A stretch of DNA of 64,000 bases, from positions 3,472,001 to 3,536,000 of the forward strand of contig NZ_CP037953.1 of NCBI RefSeq assembly GCF_009756665.1, given 5' to 3'. A program made the position numbers and the translations under genes. The DNA is from Permianibacter aggregans (GTDB taxonomy: Bacteria > Pseudomonadota > Gammaproteobacteria > Enterobacterales > Permianibacteraceae). The notes under the pieces are model-generated. The model did no database searches, had not been told where the DNA came from, and saw only the letters and a list, made by a program, of their open reading frames with translations. This document shows, one piece after another, positions 1-8,738 of this stretch (its first letter is position 1; each line of letters opens with the position of its first letter).

Positions 1-968
1 AAAATGAGATATGGATGCGAGTCTCTTGACGCATTTCAGCGTGGAGGTCGTTGGTGGGTCAGGGTGTCAATTAACCCGGTATCAGAAGGAGACAGCGGGC
101 GCGCAACGGGAGATCAATCCGCTGGCGGAGATAGTGATAGCGGCGGTGATGCCGATATGTCACGTGCCCAGTCGGCGTTCAACACCAGGCTTTTCTCAAG
201 GGCGGAACTTGAGGGCGCACTTTCAACCAGTCGCTCGACAGCGTTAAGACGAATCAACTCTTGGAAAGGTGCTGGCCGTTTACATCAGCTGGCATCCACG
301 ACGTTTGATCCAGAAACACTTTATTCATTTGATGCTGCCAAAGCCGGACAGCGGGACACCAACCCCAACAATCGCTCCAAGTACGGTTATTCAAATCCGG
401 CAAAATCTTCATCGGTCGGATTACAAGTGCTATCAATCGGATTCCTGGCTGACAGGTCTAGGTCGCCTGCAAATTTGACCAGCGCAACTTACCACCAGAC
501 TTACGCGTGGTATCGAAGCGTGACCACCTCAACGATCTTCCAGTATGGCCGCGCGATTCTTGGCCACCGGCCTCCGGGTGCGTCAGGCCACTGGAATCGA
601 ATAGGTCATACCCAACCCAGAGATGCCAATACGGCATGGAATCGCTCGCTTGCCGCTTATCATGGCCCTGAGGAGGCGGGGGAATCCTCGGCAACGGGGT
701 CCGCGTCAGAGCGTTACCGTGTGCCGTCAAAAGAGGCTGGCAGTCATGCGTCGTGGTGGTAGCGGTGTTTGTAATTTGCACGAAGGGGCACGTGCCTTTG
801 TTGACAGAAATATGAACCGCAAACAGGTCGCTCCCGCGTAGGCGGGAGTCCAGCTTTTGCAATGAGGATGTCTGGATTCCCGCCTGCGCGGAAATGAAAC
901 GGAAATTCTTCGGAAAGGTTTGGTGACGTGGTGTCAGAACAGGCTGTGTCTGAACGGCTTTAAGCCAA
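1..968. other. No supported gene; probably decayed DNA
   Basis: Open frames occur on both strands here, but none has a convincing start with ribosome binding site, a recognisable domain or natural residue composition. One plus frame (about 4-762) has a short stretch near 190-280 that could be a helix-turn-helix remnant, then turns into low-complexity sequence. The only clear structure is the palindromic repeat at 828-898. I treat the stretch as intergenic or degraded coding sequence. Confidence 0.5.
828..898. repeat. Dispersed palindromic repeat (CCCGCGTAGGCGGG type)
   Basis: CCCGCGTAGGCGGGAGTCCAG is followed about 40 bases later by CTGGATTCCCGCCTGCGCGG, the same motif in opposite orientation, so the segment can form a long hairpin. 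This resembles intergenic palindromic repeats spread through many proteobacterial genomes. No protein is encoded. Confidence 0.6.
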
Positions 969-1265
969 TCAGGTAGCTTGCAACACCAGTTCCCGTTTCA
1001 GTCTTGCATCCAGCAACAGAAACCCGAAAGGCAATACGGACAGCACCACCGCTACCAGCCAAAACAGCACTGACCATTTCTGCTTATGGCTTACCGCCAG
1101 TGACATCACCAGATAGGCCAGCCACAACACGCCGTGGGTCATGCCCACCGGCCAGACGATATTGATATCGAAATAATTCCGTAGCGGCAGTGCGATGAAC
1201 AGCAGCGTTACCAGCGAAAGTCCCTCAATCAGGCTCAGGGCCCGAAACGTCTTCAGGGTATTCAT
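969..1265 (-). CDS. DUF3817 family integral membrane protein
   Basis: 98 residues with three hydrophobic segments (roughly 10-30, 38-58 and 66-86) and short charged loops. The N-terminus (FRALSLIEGLSLVTLLFIALP) and the following WPVG(M)THGVLW segment match my memory of the DUF3817 family, small inner-membrane proteins of unknown function. The length is normal for the family. The ATG start is the only one in the frame. It stands alone, convergent with nothing recognisable. Confidence 0.8.
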   Translation of the reverse strand: MNTLKTFRALSLIEGLSLVTLLFIALPLRNYFDINIVWPVGMTHGVLWLAYLVMSLAVSHKQKWSVLFWLVAVVLSVLPFGFLLLDARLKRELVLQAT

Positions 1266-1506
1266 GTAAAACTCGGATGGGAGTCGGCAGGGCCGGCGAT
1301 TGTATACAAAATGCCCACATCAAAGTATGAAACCAGATGGAAAATTAGCGTACAAACCCATCTCCATAGCCTGTGTGCATACCTGTACCACAAGAGTAGG
1401 CTTTGGTTCGCACGGGCAGTACGGAGAAGTAGGCGCCTCGTGAGGTTGAAACCAATGACCGACTCGCCGAAAATAGCGCGAAATTTTCGCCATCAAGAGT
1501 CAAACC

Positions 1507-1755
1507 ATGAACGACACCACCGCCCGCCCTGATCTGCCGGACCGCCTTTCCGTCCGCCCGCGCAGCCCGCACCACCGCGCTGACCTGCTCGAATATGACA
1601 TCGGCATTCGTCTCGATGGTAAAGAGCGTTTCGATGTTGAGGAATACTGCATCAGCGAAGGTTGGATCAAAATCCCTGCTGGCAAAGCCGTTGACCGTCG
1701 TGGCGAGCCGTTGCTGGTGACGCTGAAAGGCAAGGTTGAAGCATTCTACAAGTAA
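1507..1755 (+). CDS. DUF3297 family small protein
   Basis: 82 residues, soluble. The order PDRLSVRPRSPHH, LLEYDIGIRLDGKER, VEEYCISEGWIKIPAGKAVDR and LKGKVEAFYK is the characteristic conserved pattern of DUF3297, a widespread small proteobacterial protein of unknown function. The full length is present, and the ATG follows a weak purine-rich sequence. It is monocistronic and is followed directly by a strong terminator. Confidence 0.88.
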   Translation: MNDTTARPDLPDRLSVRPRSPHHRADLLEYDIGIRLDGKERFDVEEYCISEGWIKIPAGKAVDRRGEPLLVTLKGKVEAFYK

Positions 1756-1766
1756 TGCTTCACATG

Positions 1767-1797
1767 AAAAAAAGGTGGCATCAAGCCACCTTTTTTA
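1767..1797. terminator. Rho-independent terminator after the DUF3297 gene
   Basis: A perfect GGTGGC/GCCACC stem flanked by an A-run on the left and a T-run on the right. It lies 12 bases after the DUF3297 stop. The A/T symmetry lets it work in both directions, so it may also serve the convergent diguanylate cyclase gene that ends at 1836. Confidence 0.88.
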
Positions 1798-1835
1798 TTT
1801 CACGCCTGAAAGCCAACAAGTGATAGCGAATGACT

Positions 1836-3680
1836 TCAAGCTTGAAAGTGGGCCACCCGGTTTCTGCCGCCGCGTTTTGCTTCATACAGGGCCTGGTCGG
1901 CGTGATTCAATAGCGAGTCCAATGTTTCATCATTGGTGCGGCGTGTCGCAACACCAATGCTGATGGTCATTTTGATTACATGGCCTTTGTACAGCAGGCT
2001 TTGTTCTTGCAGGCTCATCCGCAGACGTTCGGCAATCTCATTGGCTTGAATGATGTCGGTTTCCGGCAACAGCGAGGCAAACTCCTCGCCACCAAGGCGC
2101 GCGATTAGATCATGACTACGACTGATCGAGCGTGCGGTGCGCACCACAAAGCGAATGGCTTCATCACCAACATCATGGCCATACTTGTCATTGATTCGTT
2201 TAAAGTGATCGATGTCAAACAACAATACAGAAACGGGCTGAGACTTTGCAGCCGTGCGGTTCAGAATAATGGGGGCCAGCTCAAACAGGTGTCGTCGGTT
2301 TGCCGCACCCGTTAAATGATCCGTCTGAGCCCGGTAGCGGAATTTGGCGCGCGAACGCACGAGAACGACGGCCAACATGCTGAGACTTATCGCCAGCAGT
2401 GAGCTCAGAATCAAATAAATGCGTGTGTTTTTTTGTGCCTGTTCTTGTGAGGCCAGTTGCAGTTGCTGAATTTGTAGCTGAGTCTCCAGCATGGTCTTCT
2501 CGAACTGCGCCACGCTGGCATCATGTCGGCTAGCGTATTCCAACGCCGCAGAACGAATAAAGTCTCTACGAGCTTTGGTCTCACTCCGGCTCATGTCCAG
2601 TAAGTGCTTTGCCGCGATAACGGGTTGGCGATTATCCAGTGCGACCATCGCTTTGACAAAGTCTTGGCTGCCGCCATCAAGCGAGCCTAACGATGATGAT
2701 TCATTGACGGTTTTGGCAAACTGGATGGCCTCCTTTTCGTTACCGCCCAGGAGCGCCGCTTTAGCCAACTTCACACGATTCATCGTAATGAAGAATTGCT
2801 CTGATGTGGTATTAGCCAATGACTCGGCCCGATGAAAATGGGAGATGGCATTGCTGTAGTTATCTTGCGCGAGCTTTACCAGGCCGGCATTGAGTTCAGC
2901 AAAAAATGTGAAGTCTTTGAACTGAGGTGAGTTATTCGCTAGCGCAAACATTTTCTCTACATAGGTTTGCGCTTGATCGAGCTGATTCAACTCGATGGCC
3001 ACACTAACCAGCGTGTGCAGCATGTTGAACATGTCTTGACGGTCATCCACAGACGCCCATTGTTCGTAGGCTAGCGTCAAGTACTCATGCGCTTTGTCGT
3101 AGATTTGATTTTTTCGGTAAAGCAAACCGGTAGCGTTGTAGATCATGCCGATGCGATTGGGAGACAGCTGATTGCTTTTGGCGATCTCCAATGCTTCACG
3201 CAGCAAGGACAATCCTTCATTGAACTGCTCCCGCTTATGCGTGAAGCAAAACGCGTACTGCGTATAGGTTTTGGCTTGGGTCTCTGGTTCCCCAGGCAAC
3301 TGGCGGGCGATGCTGACGGCCAACTGCCTGTCGGGGCAGTAAACGAGCGGGTCATTGGTTTGCAGGTAACGAATATACGAGCGCTCGTTGTAGGCGGTAG
3401 CGAGTTCTGTCGTCGGCGGCAGTGCCCGTAATACTTCAACGGCAAGGTCATAGCTGGTAATGGCATTATCCAGTTCACCATTTTCCTCCTGCGCCAAAGC
3501 CATTCGCAGCAAAAAGCGACTGTGGTCAATGGCGGGCCAGGCACGTGTCTTGTCCTGATGGGCTGCCAATAAGGGAAGGGGATTGCCTTCAGTTGCGTTT
3601 AACTCGGCTTCAAGTGCGGTCCATGAGTCTGCGGCCCAGCAGCGCCCCTTAGTAAGGCAATACTGAATATCAGCAAACAA
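1836..3680 (-). CDS. TPR-containing diguanylate cyclase (GGDEF), N-terminus frameshifted
   Basis: 614 residues as read from a TTG. About 400 residues of helical tetratricopeptide-like repeats are followed by one transmembrane helix near residues 413-435 and a C-terminal GGDEF domain. The active site is RLGGEEF and RSHD sits five residues upstream, which is the RxxD inhibitory I-site, so it should make cyclic di-GMP from GTP with product inhibition. Family members normally have a signal peptide and periplasmic TPRs. In this frame there is none and a TAG lies shortly upstream. A classic hydrophobic signal segment is present in a neighbouring frame at 3635-3691, so the gene probably carries a one-base frameshift near 3635-3650. 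It is either a sequencing error or a broken gene. Confidence 0.85.
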   Translation of the reverse strand: MFADIQYCLTKGRCWAADSWTALEAELNATEGNPLPLLAAHQDKTRAWPAIDHSRFLLRMALAQEENGELDNAITSYDLAVEVLRALPPTTELATAYNERSYIRYLQTNDPLVYCPDRQLAVSIARQLPGEPETQAKTYTQYAFCFTHKREQFNEGLSLLREALEIAKSNQLSPNRIGMIYNATGLLYRKNQIYDKAHEYLTLAYEQWASVDDRQDMFNMLHTLVSVAIELNQLDQAQTYVEKMFALANNSPQFKDFTFFAELNAGLVKLAQDNYSNAISHFHRAESLANTTSEQFFITMNRVKLAKAALLGGNEKEAIQFAKTVNESSSLGSLDGGSQDFVKAMVALDNRQPVIAAKHLLDMSRSETKARRDFIRSAALEYASRHDASVAQFEKTMLETQLQIQQLQLASQEQAQKNTRIYLILSSLLAISLSMLAVVLVRSRAKFRYRAQTDHLTGAANRRHLFELAPIILNRTAAKSQPVSVLLFDIDHFKRINDKYGHDVGDEAIRFVVRTARSISRSHDLIARLGGEEFASLLPETDIIQANEIAERLRMSLQEQSLLYKGHVIKMTISIGVATRRTNDETLDSLLNHADQALYEAKRGGRNRVAHFQA

Positions 3681-3691
3681 GGAAGAAAGGT
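3635..3691 (-). other. Out-of-frame signal peptide belonging to the GGDEF gene
   Basis: Reading the minus strand in the frame one base away from the cyclase gives TFLPCLLIFSIALLRGAAG, a typical signal-peptide core with small residues at the cleavage region. Removing one base near the C4 run at 3646-3649 would be the kind of change that splits it from the downstream frame (which continues ADSWTALEAEL). Inference from composition only. Confidence 0.55.
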
Positions 3692-3950
3692 GACGGCTTG
3701 GGAGGTGTTCTTCGACAAAGTATTGCCGGAAAGGGCGCTAAGCCTTCGCGCGCAACGAACAAGGCCAGGTACCAGTAAGGAGACGGCGACGACCGTTGTC
3801 GACGGTTTTACTTCGCTCAACTCCATGGACCGTCACCCCCGTTCTCGTTATCAGGCCAAATTCTCACATGTTTTGTTTGCGTCGTCACATGAGAATTCGT
3901 GACAGTAATTGAGGTACGAAGCAATATAGCGGAACCTGCCTGTTCCTCCC

Positions 3951-3965
3951 TGACCAGTCTGGTCA
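3951..3965. promoter_or_regulatory. Perfect 7-1-7 palindrome just before the UDG-fold gene
   Basis: TGACCAGTCTGGTCA is a perfect inverted repeat with one central base, ending six bases before the ATG at 3972. A second, weaker inverted repeat (GGAAC-6-GTTCC, 3931-3946) lies just upstream. Both could be repressor operators or translational control hairpins. No regulator family is assigned. Confidence 0.4.
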
Positions 3966-3971
3966 ACGACG

Positions 3972-4661
3972 ATGAAACAAGAGTTCTGGACGCCAGCAGG
4001 CCTGTCGAAACAGGAAGCCTTGCTGGCATTGGCCCACAAACGCCAACAGCAAATCCCTGCGGGTTACCGAGGTATCGGGGACTACCATAGTGGTGCGTAC
4101 GAATGTGACTATGTGTCGCCTTATACCAAATCAGCCCACAACCTTGATGCGGACATCATGTTTATTCTGCAGGACTGGAGTTCGGATGCGTTTCTGCGTT
4201 TGCCGATCAACGAGCAAGTCGTTGAATTAGGATATACCCCTGAGCTGCCCACCAACAAAAATCTCATCGCGCTTTTGAATGCCCATTTCGGAGTTTCACT
4301 CTCCGATACCTTTGGCACCAACTTGTTTCCCTTCATCAAACCAGGGAATTTGTCTGCTACCATCCCAGCAAGAGAACTGAAACATGCGGCGCTTGAATAC
4401 GCGATACCACAGATAATGCTGATTTCTCCAAAGCTGGTGATTTGTTTTGGTGTTTCCGTATATAACGCTATTCGTAGAGGCCTCGGGGTTTCGCCTGTGA
4501 GGCGTCTCGCGGACGCGATCGAATCGCCGATGACTATTTCCGGCATAAGAGTGTGGGCGCAATCGCATCCAGGAGGACTCGGGCGCGCTGGAAGAAATCA
4601 AGGCGGAGTAGATAGGGTAACTCGTGATTGGTCATTGATGGCAAGGAGTCTCAATGCTTAA
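3972..4661 (+). CDS. Uracil-DNA glycosylase-fold protein
   Basis: 229 residues, soluble. The pattern ADIMFILQDWSSDAF, then TFGTNLFPFI, LISPKLVICFGVSVYNAI, and a C-terminal SHPGGLGRAGRN follows the layout of the uracil-DNA glycosylase-like superfamily: an N-terminal substrate loop, a central strand with the gatekeeper region, and a C-terminal HP motif that inserts into DNA. The classic GQDPYH loop is absent, so it is a divergent branch and uracil excision cannot be asserted. It may act on other bases or nucleic acids. It is solitary and preceded by two palindromes. The ribosome binding site is weak. Confidence 0.6.
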   Translation: MKQEFWTPAGLSKQEALLALAHKRQQQIPAGYRGIGDYHSGAYECDYVSPYTKSAHNLDADIMFILQDWSSDAFLRLPINEQVVELGYTPELPTNKNLIALLNAHFGVSLSDTFGTNLFPFIKPGNLSATIPARELKHAALEYAIPQIMLISPKLVICFGVSVYNAIRRGLGVSPVRRLADAIESPMTISGIRVWAQSHPGGLGRAGRNQGGVDRVTRDWSLMARSLNA

Positions 4662-4947
4662 CTCGTAGAAGGGCGCTCCTTACCGTGAACTGATTTGATG
4701 CATTTTTTTTTCAGCGTAAATGGAGAAGCTTGATGTTCTCCGAGACACGAGTTCCAATGGCTTTTCCCTTCATGCACGAGGTGCGGAAAAACTTTTGGCG
4801 TGTATTTGTTCCATCATTCTGCATTGCTCACTTCAAATGCAATGCTCGGCTAAATTGAGTAAGCGATGGATTCTACGACGGATTCCGACTTGCTGCGCAT
4901 TGTGGCCTGGTCAACGTAAAACGTCATGTGGCTCCCTTGTAGCGGAG

Positions 4948-5685
4948 TCAGAGCTGGTCAAGTTGGTTTAGATATGCAGACAGCTCTTCCAACTCTTTCT
5001 GGGTTTGTGGGCCAATCTGTGCCACCTTAGATTCATCGCGCTTTTGAATCGTGTCAATGGCTGACTTCGCTCTGAGAACCGAATGCGGATTCCATGCAGA
5101 GGATTCGGTGTGACGCAAGAAATATAAAACGTTGATTCGTCCTTGCGCAGAAAGATCGTCCAGCTTCGGTAGCTCGAGCATCGTCACCGCTTGTTCAACC
5201 GCCAACGGCTCGGTCTTGTAGTTAGTCACCAATTGCTGTACGGCGCTGGTGCGCTCACTTTTCGCAACATTATTCATCTTCTCAATCAGGCCTGGAAGCT
5301 CGAGCGCTATCCGCGTGTCTATGTCGGCGGCCGCTATGCTTTTTTCGAGCTGCTGTACTTCATTGCCTATGCTGGCAAATGCATCGGCAGAGGGTGCCTT
5401 CTCCAGTTCATTTTTGATGCGATCCAAACGTTCCTGGGCTTGCGCAATCCGTTCGTTCAGTGAGCGCAACACAACTGTCTTTTCTTTTTCAGCGATTTCC
5501 ATTTCGCTGAGCCTGACGGTGTATTGCTCAAGCCTGACTCGATTCTCTTCCAGTTGCTCCTGGCTTCGATAAAGATTCGCCGTGGCATAAAGCAGTGAGC
5601 CCACAATAATGACAACGCCCAGAAGAGTAAGCGCCGCAGCGCGGCGAGAAGTGTTTGCCAGTTGAGTGAACTCTTTCTCGTTCAT
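4948..5685 (-). CDS. Membrane-anchored coiled-coil protein, unknown
   Basis: 245 residues. A short cytoplasmic N-terminus is followed by one transmembrane helix (about residues 15-35), then about 75 residues of strongly charged heptad sequence predicted as coiled coil, then a helical tail. No catalytic motif is visible. The start at 5685 was chosen over upstream codons because GGAGG sits seven bases before it and because this ATG overlaps the preceding gene's stop (ATGA). The overlap implies translational coupling and joint function with the upstream membrane protein. The topology places the coiled coil in the periplasm if the short N-terminus stays inside. Confidence 0.7.
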   Translation of the reverse strand: MNEKEFTQLANTSRRAAALTLLGVVIIVGSLLYATANLYRSQEQLEENRVRLEQYTVRLSEMEIAEKEKTVVLRSLNERIAQAQERLDRIKNELEKAPSADAFASIGNEVQQLEKSIAAADIDTRIALELPGLIEKMNNVAKSERTSAVQQLVTNYKTEPLAVEQAVTMLELPKLDDLSAQGRINVLYFLRHTESSAWNPHSVLRAKSAIDTIQKRDESKVAQIGPQTQKELEELSAYLNQLDQL

Positions 5686-5963
5686 GATTTGCCTCCATCG
5701 CTGGCCGATGGAACCAATCGTTTCAGCGCCTCTCCCCACATGAATAACAATCGACCGGCGGTATAAGTAATGAGCCCGGACGAACCGAATAGCATGCTGA
5801 GCTCAACGCTACCCGCTTTATCTCGAATGATGAGCGACAGCGCGCTACCAACCAGCATCAACAACGATAATATGGTGGTGCCGAGGTAGACCATACGCTC
5901 CGTTCGAAACAGCGCGGTAAGTCGCTCAACCACCTCCATGCGCATTTTTAATTCTTCTGTCAT
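5682..5963 (-). CDS. Small two-helix membrane protein, unknown
   Basis: 93 residues from the ATG at 5963 (MTEELKMRMEVVERL). An amphipathic N-terminus is followed by two hydrophobic helices, about residues 25-48 and 58-78. The stop overlaps the start of the coiled-coil gene by four bases. I do not recognise a family. A regulator or scaffold role with its partner is only a guess. Confidence 0.6.
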   Translation of the reverse strand: MTEELKMRMEVVERLTALFRTERMVYLGTTILSLLMLVGSALSLIIRDKAGSVELSMLFGSSGLITYTAGRLLFMWGEALKRLVPSASDGGKS

Positions 5964-6996
5964 GGTTTTGCATCCCTTTCCCAGAGTAAAGCCCCCTTGG
6001 CATTCGGGGTGTTGGATTCCGTTGCCGATATTCCTAATGAGGCGAAACAACCATTTGCTGGCAGTTGTTGTGAGGGATTCTACGATGCGTAGAATGCAAT
6101 TGAAACATCAAAGGTGCGCTTGCTCATCCGGCGAAGTGATAAGAGCGAGAGTTTTGATAACCTGCCGCACTCAATGAACACGGTTCTCGTCAATTATCAA
6201 GTTCACAAACGTTAAACTGCTCGCTGCAATTGAATCCAACGTACTTCGTTTAAGCGCCAATCGCGCTGCCCACCTCTTGATTTTCATAAAGTTCGACGCG
6301 GCAACCTGGCAGTGAGGATGGGGGTGATCTTGAGTGCTGCCATGAATGCCGGTTTTGAGATGGCTTCCAGTATCAGGTTAGTATCATTTGCGGTGTAGTT
6401 CCAAGTCGCCGTGCAAATAGGTTTTGCATAAAAATTGGTTGATTCAATAAAGCGTAACGCAGTTTGCGTCGAGTAAGTGTTGGTGTTTGCAATAAGTTGA
6501 ATGATAGCGATGGCTACGCTTTCTCTTATTGCTACATAAATTTTTTTGTCGTAACGCACGATTTAGTCATTCTTGTGCAAAATTTTCTCACTTGACCTTT
6601 TGGTGCGTTTGAGTCAATTCTGTCTGTCAGTGTTCAGGTGTTGGTCAATTCTGATTAAAGATCGGATTGCTGATCTGCGGCAGGTTGCATGGAGTGTTGC
6701 GCGAAATTTCTGGTCTTTTCAAAAAGGCATTGCTTGCGTACTGATTCACGGTATCGGTGATGCGTCCGGTGAAAGGGGGAGCGAAACCGTCATCATCTTC
6801 AGTTTGGTTTCGTCGTTGGTCACTAGGCTGGGGAATTCACATTAACAACCGATGTTTCTTGCCAGGTTATTGATGTACGCACCTGATAAAGCTTGTATCC
6901 GTTTGTCGCGGGAGCTTGGCGAACTGAGCTCAGTCATTCATTAACCGTTTGATCTCGCCGCCGTAATCAAAGGCGTATTTAAAAGGACTTAACGCT
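5964..6996. other. About 1 kb without a convincing gene, AT-rich
   Basis: AT-rich sequence upstream of the TULIP/lipase/PLD cluster. A minus-strand frame at 6284-6559 (91 residues, GTG start) has plausible composition but no ribosome binding site and no family, so I do not call it. A short palindrome lies at 6077-6095. The promoter of the cluster should lie in the last 300 bases, but no unambiguous -35/-10 pair could be chosen. Confidence 0.5.
6077..6095. repeat. ATTCTAC hairpin, left copy
   Basis: ATTCTAC-5-GTAGAAT, perfect arms of seven bases. A second hairpin with identical arms lies at 13834-13855, so the two bracket the TULIP/lipase/PLD cluster. The arms are short, and chance or a general genomic repeat cannot be excluded. 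Confidence 0.4.
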
Positions 6997-8703
6997 ATGA
7001 GCAACACCAAAGATCATTTGCAATCATACCTTTCAAATCCAAAATTCAGTTATGACCTGGTCGTAGGGGTAACGGCAAAATCCGTCAACTCAACGCTGAA
7101 AACCATGCTGTCAAAAAACGCTCCGGCGCCGAAAGTGATTTGGTACGGTCAAGCGAATGTTGGCGACCCGGTGCTACCAATGGACCCTATTCCTGGTGTT
7201 GATCCCTTTGCTATAGCCTCTGGCGGCACCCCGCCGGAGGCGTTGCTGACGTCACCTTTTGTATTCGCGATTAAAGCTGGTTTTGGATTGCCTCCAGGCG
7301 TGATGCCCGGCGACCTACCTGACATTCTGGTGTTGAGCACGGACAGCCAAAAAGTTAAATACAATATGTTCTTCAATACCTTTCAAATCGCAACCCTTGA
7401 TTGGGGGCGCCGTGGATCGTATGCATGGAGCAATTACACGCAGCCGGACGGCAGCCCTTACATATTTACCTATCAAGTGGATATGAACTTTAACTCGGCA
7501 GATCCGAATGATAAGTTCAGCTCGTTACCAGCCGATGTACGCAATCAGTTACTGAATTACAACACCAATACCATGTTTAGTGTTCAGCAACTCTATCTGG
7601 ATTTGAATAACGCTGGCTTGCAATCAATGCCACAAATCAGTGGTGTACCATCCAACTCTCCTGTGTATGAGAAGCTCCAACTCGACTTTATCAATACCTA
7701 TTGGCAAACCATTGCGCAAGCCGGTCAGTTCGTGCTGGGTTATGCCGTTCATTCGAACTCTGGCACGCCAATCCGAACCTCCCTGCAACCCACTTCATTG
7801 AACTTTATGGTCTCACCATACTTGGATGATGCGGGTGCTATTTCCAATAACAACCAGCTTTACACGCTTAACTATTTGATGGATACCGAAAGCCGACAAC
7901 TAAACGTTGGTGGACCATTTATCTGGAACTGGGTAACCGAAAGTGAACAAGATACCTATCATGGCGCAATGGCTGTTCGCCGCGAAGTGTTCGCCAACTA
8001 CTTGAACGCCGCCATTTCGCCGTACTTAGCAAGCATTGCCATTACACCAACGACAACGTATCGGCAATTCAACGCTGGATTTAGTTGGAGTGCCAGTGCC
8101 AGTCTCGCCAGAACACCGAATCAGTCATTCACCTATTCACCCACCAATGATTCAAGGGTCGCTAACTACAGTTTCAGTGCTTCCAGTCATCATAGTGATA
8201 AATCGGGTCTGATTAGCGGGCACTATAATTTGGACTCGGTCGCCAGTGCGACCATCGATATCGTTGGCAATGAAATCACCATCACGTTATCGGCTTCAAT
8301 GAGCATTGACTTCAGCAACGGCGACCTGGGTGCCGCCGACGTAGTAGGAACGGTGGGCGGTTATTCCAATACCATAGTGCTTGTGGTCAACGTCCATGAT
8401 GACGGATCAATAACCGTAACCGACAAAGCCGGTTACCCGACACCCAAAATTCTCCCTGCAAAATTAAGCTCTGGCTTTATGGCCGGTGTGGATGGCGTTA
8501 GTGGGCTCACTGACCGGCTGACGGCCAACTACTCTGCGATGACCGAGGCCATGAAGAACTTTGGCACTCAAGTTGAAAACTACCTCAATAACAGCGGGAC
8601 AAAATGGATCTTTCCCGGTGGACAAACCTTTGCATTCAAGAACGTGGCGTTCTCGGCACATCAAGATTTGGTCGCTCAACTCACTTACGTGGAACCAAGT
8701 TAA
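6997..8703 (+). CDS. TULIP/P47-like lipid-binding-type protein (stand-alone copy)
   Basis: 568 residues, no signal peptide or membrane segment, rich in beta-strand patterns. The start YDLVVGVTAKSVNSTLK and the later alternation of strands with HGAMAVRREVFANYLNAAIS remind me of Clostridium P-47/OrfX proteins of the TULIP fold, which bind lipids and lie beside botulinum neurotoxin genes; this is pattern resemblance, not a search result. The whole protein is matched, with long identical stretches, by the C-terminal 560 residues of the PLD protein at 10073-13612. AAGGA lies a few bases before the ATG. It is the first gene of a three-gene cluster with two lipid-hydrolase-like partners. A carrier or membrane-targeting subunit is inferred. 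Confidence 0.6.
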   Translation: MSNTKDHLQSYLSNPKFSYDLVVGVTAKSVNSTLKTMLSKNAPAPKVIWYGQANVGDPVLPMDPIPGVDPFAIASGGTPPEALLTSPFVFAIKAGFGLPPGVMPGDLPDILVLSTDSQKVKYNMFFNTFQIATLDWGRRGSYAWSNYTQPDGSPYIFTYQVDMNFNSADPNDKFSSLPADVRNQLLNYNTNTMFSVQQLYLDLNNAGLQSMPQISGVPSNSPVYEKLQLDFINTYWQTIAQAGQFVLGYAVHSNSGTPIRTSLQPTSLNFMVSPYLDDAGAISNNNQLYTLNYLMDTESRQLNVGGPFIWNWVTESEQDTYHGAMAVRREVFANYLNAAISPYLASIAITPTTTYRQFNAGFSWSASASLARTPNQSFTYSPTNDSRVANYSFSASSHHSDKSGLISGHYNLDSVASATIDIVGNEITITLSASMSIDFSNGDLGAADVVGTVGGYSNTIVLVVNVHDDGSITVTDKAGYPTPKILPAKLSSGFMAGVDGVSGLTDRLTANYSAMTEAMKNFGTQVENYLNNSGTKWIFPGGQTFAFKNVAFSAHQDLVAQLTYVEPS

Positions 8704-8738
8704 CTGACCGTGACAGCATAAATGGAAGGGAGAACACG

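Noticed and set aside
4-762. Long plus-strand frame at the window start
   Set aside because: 252 residues but low complexity, poor hydrophobic pattern, no start signal and alternating frames with equal merit; most likely decayed DNA.
4720-4971. Plus-strand frame of 83 residues between the UDG-fold gene and the coiled-coil gene
   Set aside because: No ribosome binding site, many Cys/Ser in unnatural order, overlaps the end of the opposite gene.
6284-6559. Minus-strand frame of 91 residues upstream of the TULIP cluster
   Set aside because: GTG start without ribosome binding site, no family, AT-rich intergenic character. Kept only as part of the intergenic note.
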